Below are positions 43,966 to 51,200 of a stretch of 51,200 nt of DNA, in pieces. Position 1 is the first letter of the stretch, and each line of letters opens with the position of its first letter. The stretch covers positions 1 to 51,200 of the forward strand of contig JAUPLT010000230.1 in NCBI GenBank assembly GCA_030836785.1, read 5' to 3'. The translations under genes and the position numbers were made by a program. This DNA is from Actinomycetota bacterium. Lineage in GTDB: Bacteria; Actinomycetota; Actinomycetes; Mycobacteriales; Mycobacteriaceae. A model generated the notes under the pieces. The model searched no databases, was not told where the DNA came from, and saw nothing but the letters and a program-made list of their open reading frames with translations.

Positions 43966-44661
43966 ATGGATCTGGCGAAACTGATGGTGGACCTCGCCAT
44001 CGCCCCGGTGAAGGTCGGCCTCGCGGCCGCTGATGCCGGGGTGGTCATTGCCTCCGCGGCGTTCGATATCGCCAAGGGTGCCCTCGGCGATTCGCCGGTT
44101 CCCGCGGCCAGAGACTCGGTGGTTCACATGCTGGGCCTGGATGTGACCATGGAGCGAGCCAACAAGATCGCCTCGCTGCTCGACGATGACGCCCCGCTGG
44201 GCCGGGCGCTGGCCCCGGACGGTCCGATCGACCGGTTGGTGCGGCCCGGTGGGCTGATCGACCGGCTCACCGCACCGGACGGGGTACTCGACCGCTTGAC
44301 CACTGAGGGCGGCGGTGTGGACCGGGCCCTTTCACCGGGCGGCCTGGTGGACCAGTTGCTTGATGAGGACGGCCTGCTCGAGCGGGTGCTCGCCGAGGAC
44401 GGCCTGGCCGAGCGTCTGCTGACCGAGGGCGGACTGGTGGACAGGCTCACCGCCAAGGACGGCCCGCTGGATCAGCTGAACGTCGTCGTCGATTCGCTGA
44501 ACCGACTCGCCCCCGGTATGGAAGCTCTGACGCCCACGGTCGAAATGCTGCGTGAGGCCGTGGTCGGAATGACCCGGGTGGTCGACCCGCTCAGCAACAT
44601 CGCCGAGCGCATTCCGCTGCCCGGCCGACGGCTGTGGCCGTTCCGCGACGAGGACGAGTGA
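43966..44661 (+). CDS. Decapeptide-repeat protein divergent from phoP (Rv0756c-like position)
   Basis: A 231-aa protein of unknown function. Residues 1-50 form a mildly hydrophobic helix-rich start (KLMVDLAIAPVKVGLAAADA). Residues 75-174 are ten tandem decapeptides of consensus [DG]-G-x-hydrophobic-[DE]-[RQ]-[LV]-[LT]-x-[PE], for example DGPIDRLVRP, GGLIDRLTAP and DGLLERVLAE. The tail ends PLPGRRLWPFRDEDE. The period of ten suggests a regular repeating turn/helix scaffold. No signal peptide or catalytic motif is seen. It appears leaderless, shares the PhoP-box intergenic region with phoP and is followed by a tRNA gene. Rv0756c occupies the same position in M. tuberculosis. Confidence 0.78.
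   Translation: MDLAKLMVDLAIAPVKVGLAAADAGVVIASAAFDIAKGALGDSPVPAARDSVVHMLGLDVTMERANKIASLLDDDAPLGRALAPDGPIDRLVRPGGLIDRLTAPDGVLDRLTTEGGGVDRALSPGGLVDQLLDEDGLLERVLAEDGLAERLLTEGGLVDRLTAKDGPLDQLNVVVDSLNRLAPGMEALTPTVEMLREAVVGMTRVVDPLSNIAERIPLPGRRLWPFRDEDE
44188..44487 (+). repeat. Ten tandem 30-bp coding repeats
   Basis: The 300 bp encoding residues 75-174 of the preceding gene consist of ten 30-bp units. They are diverged at DNA level but conserved at protein level, with G at position 2 in nine of the ten units and D/E (G in the first) at position 5. Confidence 0.8.
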
Positions 44662-44666
44662 CCCGA

Positions 44667-44672
44667 TAGGCT
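44667..44672 (+). promoter_or_regulatory. -10 box TAGGCT of tRNA-Thr
   Basis: TAGGCT ends 10 nt before the mature 5' end of the tRNA, so the precursor would have only a few leader nucleotides. Confidence 0.4.
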
Positions 44673-44682
44673 CCTCCCGAAT

Positions 44683-44757
44683 GCCTCCTTAGCTCAGTGG
44701 TAGAGCACTCGCCTTGTAAGCGAAAGGTCGTCAGTTCAATCCTGACAGGGGGCTCCA
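44683..44757 (+). tRNA. tRNA-Thr (anticodon TGT)
   Basis: A full cloverleaf can be drawn. Acceptor GCCTCCT pairs with AGGGGGC (one T-G wobble); D arm GCTC/GAGC with AGTGGTA loop; anticodon loop CTTGTAA with TGT at 44715-44717; T arm GTCAG/CTGAC with TTCAATC loop; discriminator T and an encoded CCA. The anticodon stem CTCGC/GCGAA has one mismatch at its outer pair. It reads ACA/ACG threonine codons. Confidence 0.95.
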
Positions 44758-44801
44758 CGCTGATCCGGCACCCGCCGATCCCGGCAGCCGCTGGTCACGC
44801 G

Positions 44802-45311
44802 TCACCATCCAGTGGTCCCGGGTCCACCTTTGAACGGGCCGACCACCCGACTGGTGATCCACCCGCCGTAGAAACCACCGGGTTGAGGTACGACGGTCTC
44901 GCCGCCGACCGTGCATCGATCTACCAGACCGGCCATGACCGCGACGGCGTCGCGGAGGGGTTCGAACCCGGGTGTCGGATCCGGGTAGCCCCACGCCGCT
45001 TTGAGTGCCACCGCCGACCCGGACACCAGATCCCCGGACACCAGATCGAAGTACCGGGCCCGGCCCTTCCACTCGCACCAGGACGACCCGACGGCGTCGC
45101 GGAGCACACCCGGCCGGAACGCCTCCCGCGGCAGGTAGTAAGTGGGCGGATGGCTGGTCTCCAGCACTCGCCAGCCACGGGGTGTGGCGGCGATCACCTC
45201 GCCGCCGAGTTCGACGGTGATCTCACCGTCGAAGGTTTCCAGACGCGGTGGCCGGGGATAGTCCCAGACCGATTCCTGGCCCGGTAGCGGTAACTGCCGA
45301 CGGGGGTGCAC
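44802..45311 (-). CDS. DUF427 domain-containing protein
   Basis: A 169-aa protein with repeated DUF427 elements: ESVWDYPRPPRLE, then ITVELGGEVIAATPRGWRVL, SHPPTYYLPREAF, and SWCEWKGRARYFDLV. This small beta-rich family is common in actinobacteria and fungi; its function is unknown, though the YxPxxD/CEWKG pattern is highly conserved. GTG 45311 is preferred over more distant in-frame starts because a TATCGT -10 box lies 8 nt upstream. Divergent from the LCP gene, with which its -10 region overlaps. Confidence 0.85.
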   Translation of the reverse strand: MHPRRQLPLPGQESVWDYPRPPRLETFDGEITVELGGEVIAATPRGWRVLETSHPPTYYLPREAFRPGVLRDAVGSSWCEWKGRARYFDLVSGDLVSGSAVALKAAWGYPDPTPGFEPLRDAVAVMAGLVDRCTVGGETVVPQPGGFYGGWITSRVVGPFKGGPGTTGW

Positions 45312-45319
45312 ACCCACCG

Positions 45320-45325
45320 ACGATA
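45320..45325 (-). promoter_or_regulatory. -10 box TATCGT of the DUF427 gene
   Basis: Minus-strand TATCGT, 8 nt from GTG 45311; four of its bases are shared with the plus-strand GATACT box. Confidence 0.4.
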
Positions 45326-45327
45326 CT
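45322..45327 (+). promoter_or_regulatory. -10 box GATACT of the LCP gene
   Basis: GATACT lies 7 nt before ATG 45335, supporting that start and a leaderless transcript; it overlaps the opposing -10 box. Confidence 0.4.
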
Positions 45328-45334
45328 GACGGGC

Positions 45335-46822
45335 ATGCCGGTACTTCAGAGGCTGCGGCGGACGGTGCTGACACTGCTCGCTGTCCTGACGCTGACCGTC
45401 ACCGGTCTGGGCTACTGGGAGGCCAACGGCCTGCTCGGCGGTATCACCGTCTCGCAGGCTCTGGGACTGGACTCGCCGCGCTCGTCCGACGGCGCGATGA
45501 ACATCCTGCTGATCGGCCTGGATTCCCGGAAGGACCAGAACGGCAACGACCTGCCCCAGGGCATCCTCGACAAACTTCACGCCGGCGACTCCGGGTCCGG
45601 GGGCTACAACACCAACACCCTGATCCTGGTGCACGTCGGTGCCGATGACCGGGTGGTGGCTTTCTCCATCCCGCGCGACGACTACGTCCCGGTCAGCGGG
45701 ATTGACGGCTACGACCACATCAAGATCAAGGAGGCCTACGGGCTGACCAAGGCGCAGACCGAACTCGAACTCGAACAGCAGGGCAGCTACGACCAGGCCG
45801 AACTGGAAAGCCTCGGCCGCGAAGCCGGCCGTGACGCCACCCTGAGAGCAGTGCGCAATCTCACCGGCCAGCCCATCGACTACTTCGCCGAAGTGAATCT
45901 CGCCGGCTTCTACCACCTCGCCGAGAGCCTGGGCGGAGTCGAGGTCTGCTTGAACCATGCCGTCTACGACGAGTACTCCGGCGCGGATTTCCCTGCCGGA
46001 GTCCAACGCCTCGACGCCGCGCAGTCTCTCGCCTTCGTCCGTCAGCGCCACGGCCTGGAGAACGGCGACCTTGACCGCACCCATCGCCAGCAGGCCTTCC
46101 TGGCGGCGATCATGCATCAGTTGAAGCAGTCCGGCGTCTTCAGCAACCTCGACGATCTCCGCGATCTGGTGGAGGTCGCGCGCCAAGACGTTGTGCTGTC
46201 GCAGGGTTGGGGCGAACCGCAATTCCGCCGGCTGGCCGCACTGGCCGGCGGCGAGGTGGAGTTCCGCACCTTGCCGGTGGTGCGTTACGAGAACATCGAC
46301 GGCCAGGACGTGAATATCGTCGACCCCGCGGCAATCCGCGCCGAGATCGCTTCCGCCATCGCCGGATCCGCGGTTCCGACGACCACTGAGGCACCGTCTC
46401 CCGGCCCCGACACCGTCGTCGTGGTGGTTAACGGCAGCCAGAGTTACGGTCTGGCCGGCCGCACCGCCGACGTGCTCAGCCGGGATGGATTCACCGTCGG
46501 GGAGATCCGCGACCGCGAAGACGGCGAGCCACCGGGAACGGTCATCGGCTACGGACCCGGGGCCGGTACCGACGCGAACGCGGTCGCCGACCTGCTGGGG
46601 GTCGTCACCGCTCCGCAGGAAGACCCCAATCTGGACGACAACCGCATCCGGGTCATCCTGGGCGATGGATTCGACCCGGGCACGGTCGATTTGGGCAGTT
46701 TCACACCCGACACCGCACCCGAGGTCGGCGTTTCCACCACATCGGGCGGCGACGACACCGCCATGCCGATCCCCGACGCCGGCCCACCGATCGACGGTGG
46801 CGGCATCCCGTGCGTGAACTGA
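45335..46822 (+). CDS. LytR-CpsA-Psr (LCP) family cell-wall ligase with C-terminal LytR_C domain
   Basis: A 495-aa membrane-anchored protein: one TM (TVLTLLAVLTLTVTGLGYWE, about residues 10-29), then the LCP core with NILLIGLDSRKDQNGNDLPQ, FSIPRDDYVPVSG, HIKIKEAYG, IDYFAEVNLAGFYHLAESLG, and SLAFVRQRHGLENGDLDRTH. The basic/acidic residues in these motifs bind polyprenyl-pyrophosphate. A LytR_C domain follows (VVVVNGSQSYGLAGRTADVL), then a Pro/Thr-rich tail ending IPCVN. LCP proteins attach arabinogalactan to peptidoglycan in mycobacteria. ATG 45335 is chosen by the nearby GATACT box and the TM start. Confidence 0.9.
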   Translation: MPVLQRLRRTVLTLLAVLTLTVTGLGYWEANGLLGGITVSQALGLDSPRSSDGAMNILLIGLDSRKDQNGNDLPQGILDKLHAGDSGSGGYNTNTLILVHVGADDRVVAFSIPRDDYVPVSGIDGYDHIKIKEAYGLTKAQTELELEQQGSYDQAELESLGREAGRDATLRAVRNLTGQPIDYFAEVNLAGFYHLAESLGGVEVCLNHAVYDEYSGADFPAGVQRLDAAQSLAFVRQRHGLENGDLDRTHRQQAFLAAIMHQLKQSGVFSNLDDLRDLVEVARQDVVLSQGWGEPQFRRLAALAGGEVEFRTLPVVRYENIDGQDVNIVDPAAIRAEIASAIAGSAVPTTTEAPSPGPDTVVVVVNGSQSYGLAGRTADVLSRDGFTVGEIRDREDGEPPGTVIGYGPGAGTDANAVADLLGVVTAPQEDPNLDDNRIRVILGDGFDPGTVDLGSFTPDTAPEVGVSTTSGGDDTAMPIPDAGPPIDGGGIPCVN

Positions 46823-46825
46823 ACG

Positions 46826-46838
46826 GGGCCGACGGCCC
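46826..46838. terminator. Short hairpin between convergent LCP and SDR genes
   Basis: GGGCC-GAC-GGCCC just after the LCP stop. The 5-bp stem is modest; a terminator role is tentative. Confidence 0.35.
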
Positions 46839-46855
46839 AAGGCGACTGGGTGCCC

Positions 46856-46890
46856 GTTAGACGGTGCCGGTTAGACGGTGCCGGTTAGAC
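46856..46890. repeat. 14-bp tandem repeat, 2.5 copies
   Basis: GTTAGACGGTGCCG at 46856-46869 and 46870-46883, with a partial third copy GTTAGAC. It overlaps the SDR stop codon (TTA at 46885-46887 on the plus strand). Confidence 0.8.
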
Positions 46891-47712
46891 GAAGCCTCGA
46901 AGACCGTCGTCGCCGAACACCGGGGCCAGCATGGCCGACATGTCCGGACCCCGTCGCAACCCGTGTCCGCCGTCGACGTTGATGACCTGTCCGGTGATCC
47001 AATTCGCCGCGTCGCTGAGCAGGAACATCGCCAGGTTCGCCACATCAGCCACCTCGCCGATCCGCGGCAGCGGGGTGCACTGCCGGTAGTCCTCGGCGAC
47101 CTCCGGGCTATTGAGGATGACCTCGACGAGGTCGGTGCGGATCAGCCCGGGTCGGATGCCGTTGACCCGCACCCAGGACGGGCCGAGTTCGTCGGCGGCC
47201 AGCATCAGCAGATGGTCCAACGCCGATTTGCTGACGCCGTAGGCGCCGAACCACCGGTGCACGTTGCTGGCCGCGATCGAGGAGATACCGACGAACGAAC
47301 CGCCGCCCGCTCGCACCATGCCCCGGGCCGAGTGCTTCAGCACGTACATCGTGCCGTTGACGTTCAGATCGACGGTGCGCCGCCAGGCTGCCGAATCGAC
47401 TTGCGTGATCGGCCCGATGGTCTCTGAACCCCCGGCGCAGTGCACCACGCCGTGCAACCGGCCGTTCCACTCGGTGGCGGCCGCGATGACGCCGACGACC
47501 TGATCCTCATCGGTGACGTCCGCGGGCCTGGCGAGCACCCGACCCGTCGCTCCCCCGCCGATCTCGTCCGCGGCCGCCGACAGGCGGTCGGCGTTACGCC
47601 CGACGATCACCACGTTCGCACCGGCCTGTGCGAGTCCGGTCGCGACTCCCTTACCGATACCGCTGCCGCCGCCGGTGACCAGGTAGGTCCGTCCGCTGAA
47701 CGAGAGATGCAT
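46885..47712 (-). CDS. SDR-family oxidoreductase
   Basis: A 275-aa SDR: YLVTGGGSGIGKGVATGLAQ at residues 9-28, VIVGRNADRL (NADP-type Arg), HCAGG replacing NNAG, Ser in VGISSIAASN and YGVSKSALDHLLML as Tyr-x-x-x-Lys. The region NWITGQVINVDGGHGLRRGP near the C-terminus is characteristic of mycobacterial enoyl/3-oxoacyl-CoA-reductase-like SDRs. Substrate unknown; no operon partner. ATG 47712 begins a few residues before the cofactor motif, as usual. Convergent with the LCP gene. Confidence 0.87.
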   Translation of the reverse strand: MHLSFSGRTYLVTGGGSGIGKGVATGLAQAGANVVIVGRNADRLSAAADEIGGGATGRVLARPADVTDEDQVVGVIAAATEWNGRLHGVVHCAGGSETIGPITQVDSAAWRRTVDLNVNGTMYVLKHSARGMVRAGGGSFVGISSIAASNVHRWFGAYGVSKSALDHLLMLAADELGPSWVRVNGIRPGLIRTDLVEVILNSPEVAEDYRQCTPLPRIGEVADVANLAMFLLSDAANWITGQVINVDGGHGLRRGPDMSAMLAPVFGDDGLRGFV

Positions 47713-47846
47713 GCCGGTATAGAACCACGATCGGGTGCGGTCTGGAACGACCCGCCCCTAGACTGGTGTAACACCTCCGTTACCGGCGGCGATTCACTGT
47801 GTGACCTGCCGCAAGCGCGCGGCCCACTCCGGCAGAAAGCACTCCT

Positions 47847-48347
47847 ATGGCCCCCCACACCTCAGGCAGCACGGACACCTCAGGCAGCACGGCCACCTCC
47901 GGCGCCCCAGCCACCTCCGGCGCCCCAGCCACCTCCGCCGCACGGCGCCTGCTGCTCGCCGGCGGCTTCGTCTTCGCGCTCTCGGCCGCACCGCTGGTTG
48001 CAGCGGCGGTTTCAGCGCCGACCGCGCCAGCCGGACCTGCACTGGCGACCTGCCCGACCGGCGAGGTCCTCGACCCCGCCAGTGGCGCCTGCAGGCCGTC
48101 CACCATGCCGACCACACCCGTTCCGAACCCGATCAACCCGGAGAAGATTGCCCTGCAGCCGGGCGAGATCACCTCGTCGCTCCCCGGCGATGTGGGCTCG
48201 CTGCCCGAAGTGGACGGTATCCCCTGCACGGGCGGCGCCGGGGGTGGCGGCAGCACCAGCGAGTGCTACGGCCTCTCAGAGAATCAGAGCACCTACAAAG
48301 CGCCGCATGCTTCGGTCAACGGTCAGGCCGTGTCGCCCACCCCGTGA
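47847..48347 (+). CDS. Secreted four-cysteine protein A
   Basis: A 166-aa exported protein. The N-terminus is a Thr/Ser/Gly/Ala repeat (TSGST, TSGAPA) encoded by near-identical 18-bp units. A signal-type hydrophobic stretch RRLLLAGGFVFALSAAPLVA at about residues 33-52 follows. The mature part has four cysteines in the pattern CPTGEVLDPASGAC and IPCTGG...ECYGL. The next gene shows the same pattern, so the two are likely paralogues. Function unknown. ATG 47847 has AGAAAG 7-8 nt upstream; a shorter start nearer the signal peptide is not seen. Confidence 0.7.
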   Translation: MAPHTSGSTDTSGSTATSGAPATSGAPATSAARRLLLAGGFVFALSAAPLVAAAVSAPTAPAGPALATCPTGEVLDPASGACRPSTMPTTPVPNPINPEKIALQPGEITSSLPGDVGSLPEVDGIPCTGGAGGGGSTSECYGLSENQSTYKAPHASVNGQAVSPTP

Positions 48348-48356
48348 CGACCGGCC

Positions 48357-48362
48357 TAGGAT
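48357..48362 (+). promoter_or_regulatory. -10 box TAGGAT of secreted protein B
   Basis: TAGGAT 7 nt before GTG 48370, fixing the start; leaderless inferred. It lies in the 22-nt gap after gene A, so gene B has its own promoter. Confidence 0.45.
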
Positions 48363-48369
48363 TCTCCCT

Positions 48370-48771
48370 GTGACCTCAGCGAAGTTCCTCATGGCGGCGT
48401 TGGGGGCGGTTACGGCACTCGTTGCCGCCCCGGCAGCGCTGGCCGAGCCGCTCCCCGGCCCGAATCCCATTCCCGTACCCGGGGGGCCGACCTCCGGCAG
48501 CGATTGCATGACCGGCGAGATGATGGTGAACGGCTCCTGCGTGTCGGCGAACGAGTCTCCGGCGACCGGCAACGAAACCCGGGTGGCCGCGCCCACGGTC
48601 GGCGGCGCACAAAGCAGCACGACCAACTCCTACGTCGACCCACTGCACACGGTTCCGAACCTCAACGGCGACCCCTGCACAGGACAGTGGGAGTCCACCG
48701 CGTGCTACGCGATGAACTTCGACAGCGCGCCCGCCGTTCAGCCCCGCTCGACGCTGTCCAGCAGCCCCTGA
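48370..48771 (+). CDS. Secreted four-cysteine protein B
   Basis: A 133-aa exported protein with a standard signal peptide (MTSAKFLMAALGAVTALVAA, cleavage after ALA about residue 25). The mature part has exactly four cysteines: DCMTGEMMVNGSC and GDPCTGQWESTACYAMN. The C-x-TGE...G-x-C and PCTG...CY blocks match protein A, supporting descent by duplication. Pro-rich linkers (PLPGPNPIPVPGGP) precede the first block. Function unknown; a small periplasmic or cell-wall protein is likely. A far longer open frame upstream is an artefact; GTG 48370 follows TAGGAT by 7 nt. Confidence 0.75.
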   Translation: MTSAKFLMAALGAVTALVAAPAALAEPLPGPNPIPVPGGPTSGSDCMTGEMMVNGSCVSANESPATGNETRVAAPTVGGAQSSTTNSYVDPLHTVPNLNGDPCTGQWESTACYAMNFDSAPAVQPRSTLSSSP

Positions 48772-48792
48772 GCGGCATCCGCCGTGGTCACC

Positions 48793-48798
48793 TAAGGT
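48793..48798 (+). promoter_or_regulatory. -10 box TAAGGT of the 53-aa gene and otsA
   Basis: TAAGGT 6 nt before ATG 48805; leaderless inferred. As otsA follows only 9 nt after the small gene, this is probably the otsA promoter too. Confidence 0.5.
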
Positions 48799-48804
48799 TG
48801 ACTC

Positions 48805-48966
48805 ATGCTCACAAAGCCTGCCCATGACATCGACGAGATCGAGCCACTGACCGACAGCACGGCTCGTCAGGCCCGCCGGGTGGTGGCCGCCTACGCCACC
48901 GACGCCGAGGAGTGCCGGATGTTCCTGTCGATGCTCGGCATCGTGCCGGCCAAGCCCGACGCGTAG
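48805..48966 (+). CDS. Small conserved protein upstream of otsA (Rv3489 type)
   Basis: A 53-aa protein starting MLTKPAHDIDEIEPLTDSTA, then RRVVAAYATDAEECRMFLSM and GIVPAKPDA. It is acidic at the N-terminus and amphipathic-helical in the middle, with no signal peptide. M. tuberculosis carries a similarly sized gene (Rv3489) directly before otsA, which supports it being real. The function is unknown; a partner or regulator of trehalose synthesis is possible but unproven. It ends 9 nt before the otsA GTG. Confidence 0.75.
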   Translation: MLTKPAHDIDEIEPLTDSTARQARRVVAAYATDAEECRMFLSMLGIVPAKPDA

Positions 48967-48975
48967 GCGCCGGTC

Positions 48976-50475
48976 GTGGCTTCCGGGGACGCCACGGCCG
49001 CAGGCCAGCGTCGGCCTGTGGACTCCGACACTGTGCCCGGTAGCTCCGACTTCGTCGTGGTGGCCAACCGGCTGCCGATCGACATGGAAGTACTGGCCGA
49101 CGGCACAGTCAACTGGCGGCGCAGCCCTGGCGGTCTGGTAACCGCGCTGGAGCCTCTGTTGCGCAAGCAGCGGGGATCGTGGATCGGTTGGCCGGGCGTC
49201 ATCGACGGGCCCGAGGAGCCGATCACCGAGGACGGCCTACAGCTCTATCCGGTGCGGCTCAGTGGCGAGGACGTCGCACAGTATTACGAGGGTTTCTCCA
49301 ACGCCACCCTGTGGCCGCTGTACCACGACGTGATCGTGAAACCCGCCTATCACCGGGAGTGGTGGGAGCGCTACGTCGACGTCAACCGGCGTTTCGCCGA
49401 GGCCGCCTCCCGCGCTGCCGCGCCCGGGGCGACCGTCTGGGTGCAGGACTATCAGCTGCAACTCGTTCCGAAGATGCTGCGGAACCTGCGTCCGGACGTC
49501 ACCATCGGTTTCTTCCTGCACATTCCGTTCCCCCCCGTGGAACTGTTCATGCAGATTCCCTGGCGGGCGGAGATCATCGACGGCCTGCTCGGAGCGGATC
49601 TGGTGGGCTTCCACCTCGCCGGGGGCGCGCAGAACTTCCTGTTCCTCTCCCGCACCCTGGCCGGCGCCGAAACCTCGCGGGCCTCGGTGGGTGTCCGATC
49701 GAAGTTCGGTGAGGTCAACCTGGGGTCGCGGACCATCAAAGTCGGCGCGTTCCCGATCTCGATCGACTCCGCCGAACTGGACCGCCACTCACGCAGCCGA
49801 GCGATCCGACGTCGGGCCAAGGAGATTCGGGCCGAGTTGGGTAATCCCCGCAAGATGCTGCTGGGCGTGGATCGGATGGACTACACCAAGGGCATCGACG
49901 TACGGCTGCGGGCTTTCGCCGAGTTGCTCGCCGAGGGCCGGATCAAGGGCAACGACACCGTCCTGCTCCAGTTGGCGACACCCAGCCGTGAACGGGTGGA
50001 CGGCTACCGCATCCTGCGTAACGAGGTCGAGCAACAGGTCGGCCACATCAACGGCGAGTACGGCGAGGTCGGCCACCCGGTGGTGCACTATCTGCACCGA
50101 CCGGTACCGCGCGATGAACTGATCGCGTTCTTCGTCGCCGCGGACGTCATGCTGGTCACCCCGTTGCGCGACGGGATGAACCTGGTCGCGAAGGAGTACG
50201 TGGCCTGCCACAGCGACCTCGGCGGGGCACTGGTGCTCAGTGAGTTCACCGGTGCGGCAGCGGAATTGCGGCAGGCCTACCTCACCAACCCGCACGACCT
50301 GGAAGGCGTCAAAGACGCCATCGAGGCCGCCGTGGATCAGACCGCCGAAGAGGGCCGCAGACGAATGCGGTCGATGCGCCGCCAGGTCCTCGCCCATGAC
50401 GTGGACCTGTGGGCGCGAGCGTTCCTGGATGCGCTCGACGACACCAAGTGCGTCCAGCGGAGCGGCGCGCGCTAG
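48976..50475 (+). CDS. otsA: Trehalose-6-phosphate synthase (GT20)
   Basis: OtsA transfers glucose from a nucleotide sugar to glucose-6-phosphate. The 499-aa GT-B enzyme shows [14 protein letters not shown] near residue 26, [42 protein letters not shown], the nucleotide-sugar site [15 protein letters not shown] and [15 protein letters not shown] with the catalytic-loop residues. A 25-residue N-terminal extension precedes the core. GTG 48976 is used; GTG/ATG alternatives further in would cut little. Trehalose is a mycobacterial osmoprotectant and glycolipid building block. Its stop shares the palindromic CTAG with the convergent SDR stop. Confidence 0.95.
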   Translation: MASGDATAAGQRRPVDSDTVPGSSDFVVVANRLPIDMEVLADGTVNWRRSPGGLVTALEPLLRKQRGSWIGWPGVIDGPEEPITEDGLQLYPVRLSGEDVAQYYEGFSNATLWPLYHDVIVKPAYHREWWERYVDVNRRFAEAASRAAAPGATVWVQDYQLQLVPKMLRNLRPDVTIGFFLHIPFPPVELFMQIPWRAEIIDGLLGADLVGFHLAGGAQNFLFLSRTLAGAETSRASVGVRSKFGEVNLGSRTIKVGAFPISIDSAELDRHSRSRAIRRRAKEIRAELGNPRKMLLGVDRMDYTKGIDVRLRAFAELLAEGRIKGNDTVLLQLATPSRERVDGYRILRNEVEQQVGHINGEYGEVGHPVVHYLHRPVPRDELIAFFVAADVMLVTPLRDGMNLVAKEYVACHSDLGGALVLSEFTGAAAELRQAYLTNPHDLEGVKDAIEAAVDQTAEEGRRRMRSMRRQVLAHDVDLWARAFLDALDDTKCVQRSGAR

Positions 50476-51200
50476 ACCTGGTCACCCATCAGATTCATGG
50501 CACCGAAGGTCCGATCCGGATCCCGACCCGCGAAGTAACCGGCCATCGAGGCGCTCAGCGCCGACGGATCCCAGGCCGCGTCGGCGGCGTGGAACCGGTG
50601 CTCCGCAGTGGGGGCGGCCACCAGGGTGACAGTCGGCCCGTAGACGATGAACACCTGTCCGTTGACGTCCGCCGACGCCGGCGCGGCCAGGAATCGAACG
50701 AGGGTGACGACATGTTCGGGGGACAGCGGATCCACCCCCCCGGCCTCGAGATCCGGTGCGGCACCGAAGACATCGGCCGTCATCGCAGTCCTCGCCCGCG
50801 GACAGATGGCGTTGGCACGGACTCCGTAGCGCCCCAGTCCGCGGGCGGCGGTGAGGGTCAGCGCGGTGATCGCGGCCTTGGCTGCACCGTAGTTCGCCTG
50901 GCCGACCGGACCGATCAGCCCGGCCTCCGACGAGGTGTTGATGATCCGGCCGTACACCGTGCCCTCGCCCTTCGCCCGGGCACGCCAGTAGGTCGCGGCG
51001 TTCCGGGTCAGTAGAAAGTGGCCGCGGAGATGGACGGCGATCACCAGATCCCAGTCCTCGTCGGACATGTTGAACAGCATCCGGTCGCGGGTGATGCCGG
51101 CGTTGTTGACCACGACGTGCAACCCGCCCAGCCGTTCGGCACAGGCGACCATCTCGTCCGCCGTGGAGCGCAGACTGACGTCCCCGGGAACAGCGACGGC
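50472..51200 (-). CDS. SDR-family oxidoreductase, 5'-truncated by the window edge
   Basis: The frame is open from the window end to TAG 50474-50472, 242 codons. The cofactor-binding N-terminus lies outside. Visible are [20 protein letters not shown], then catalytic Ser in INTSSEAGL and Tyr-x-x-x-Lys in NYGAAKAAI. An unusual C-terminal extension follows [20 protein letters not shown] and ends [11 protein letters not shown]..., as in mycobacterial 17-beta-hydroxysteroid/3-hydroxyacyl-CoA dehydrogenase-like SDRs. ATG 51152 is internal and not the true start. Convergent with otsA, sharing the CTAG stop. Confidence 0.85.
   Translation of the reverse strand, partial: AVAVPGDVSLRSTADEMVACAERLGGLHVVVNNAGITRDRMLFNMSDEDWDLVIAVHLRGHFLLTRNAATYWRARAKGEGTVYGRIINTSSEAGLIGPVGQANYGAAKAAITALTLTAARGLGRYGVRANAICPRARTAMTADVFGAAPDLEAGGVDPLSPEHVVTLVRFLAAPASADVNGQVFIVYGPTVTLVAAPTAEHRFHAADAAWDPSALSASMAGYFAGRDPDRTFGAMNLMGDQV

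Noticed and set aside
46930..46950. GACATGTCCGG resembling the TetR operator
   Set aside because: It lies inside the SDR coding region and lacks the GGACA-N2-TGTCC spacing.

Overview
The window is high-GC DNA (about two thirds G+C by eye) from a mycobacterium, probably a non-tuberculous Mycolicibacterium/Mycobacterium. Gene order closely follows, in mirror image, the M. tuberculosis stretch Rv0812 to Rv0756c as I recall it: PabC-like lyase, YgfZ-like protein, DUF3073 protein, purM, purF, purL, pepC, purQ, purS, ptrB, purC, purB, purD, the CYP123/CYP51 cluster and phoPR. GTG starts, TANNNT -10 boxes about 6-8 nt from start codons (leaderless mRNAs) and 4-bp ATGA/GTGA overlaps are pervasive and typical of the genus. 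Rv numbers here are from memory, not from a search.

Layout. 1-2907: tail of a 13E12-type HNH endonuclease, an intergenic stretch with an inverted repeat, then divergent PabC-like and YgfZ-like genes and a small DUF3073 gene. 2932-11028: purM at the end of a minus-strand operon with an amidohydrolase, a DUF2461 protein and an L-2-hydroxyglutarate oxidase; a plus-strand cupin and an SDR/DUF2867 gene; then purF. 11110-18430: tightly packed minus-strand group purS-purQ-pepC-purL-Abhydrolase_9-CPBP protease-SCP-like protein ahead of purF. 18501-31082: secreted protein, MBL hydrolase, SDR, intact oligopeptidase B with purC, membrane protein, truncated deoxyribosyltransferase-like ORF, purB, DUF429, SDR/TetR, Tat esterase, purD, proline/tyrosine-rich membrane protein.

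31087-41257 is a divergent catabolic/redox locus. An aldehyde dehydrogenase-SDR-hydroxyisobutyrate dehydrogenase-like-CMD operon runs left. A TetR-CYP123-SDR-CYP51-ferredoxin-NTF2-NDMA-dependent ADH-ketosteroid isomerase-like operon runs right. Both promoters carry the same 12-bp palindrome GGACA-N2-TGTCC, the likely TetR operator. 41284-44757 holds a HIT protein, phoR and phoP with a PhoP direct-repeat box, a divergent decapeptide-repeat protein and tRNA-Thr(TGT). 44802-51200 departs from the Rv0756c-0812 order: DUF427 protein, LCP cell-wall ligase, SDR, two related secreted proteins, a 53-aa protein, otsA (as Rv3489-Rv3490) and a truncated SDR.

Working together: seven pur loci supply most of de novo IMP/AMP synthesis (PurF, D, SQL, M, C, B). 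The central redox block pairs P450s, a ferredoxin and mycofactocin-type dehydrogenases under TetR control. PhoPR and OtsA/LCP relate to envelope and stress physiology. I see no CRISPR array, prophage, insertion sequence or unmistakable new defence system. The points most worth checking are phoR, which has no ATG/GTG/TTG start near its N-terminus (AUA at the phoP stop fits best), the paired TetR operators, the phoP-divergent decapeptide-repeat gene, and back-to-back overlapping leaderless promoters.
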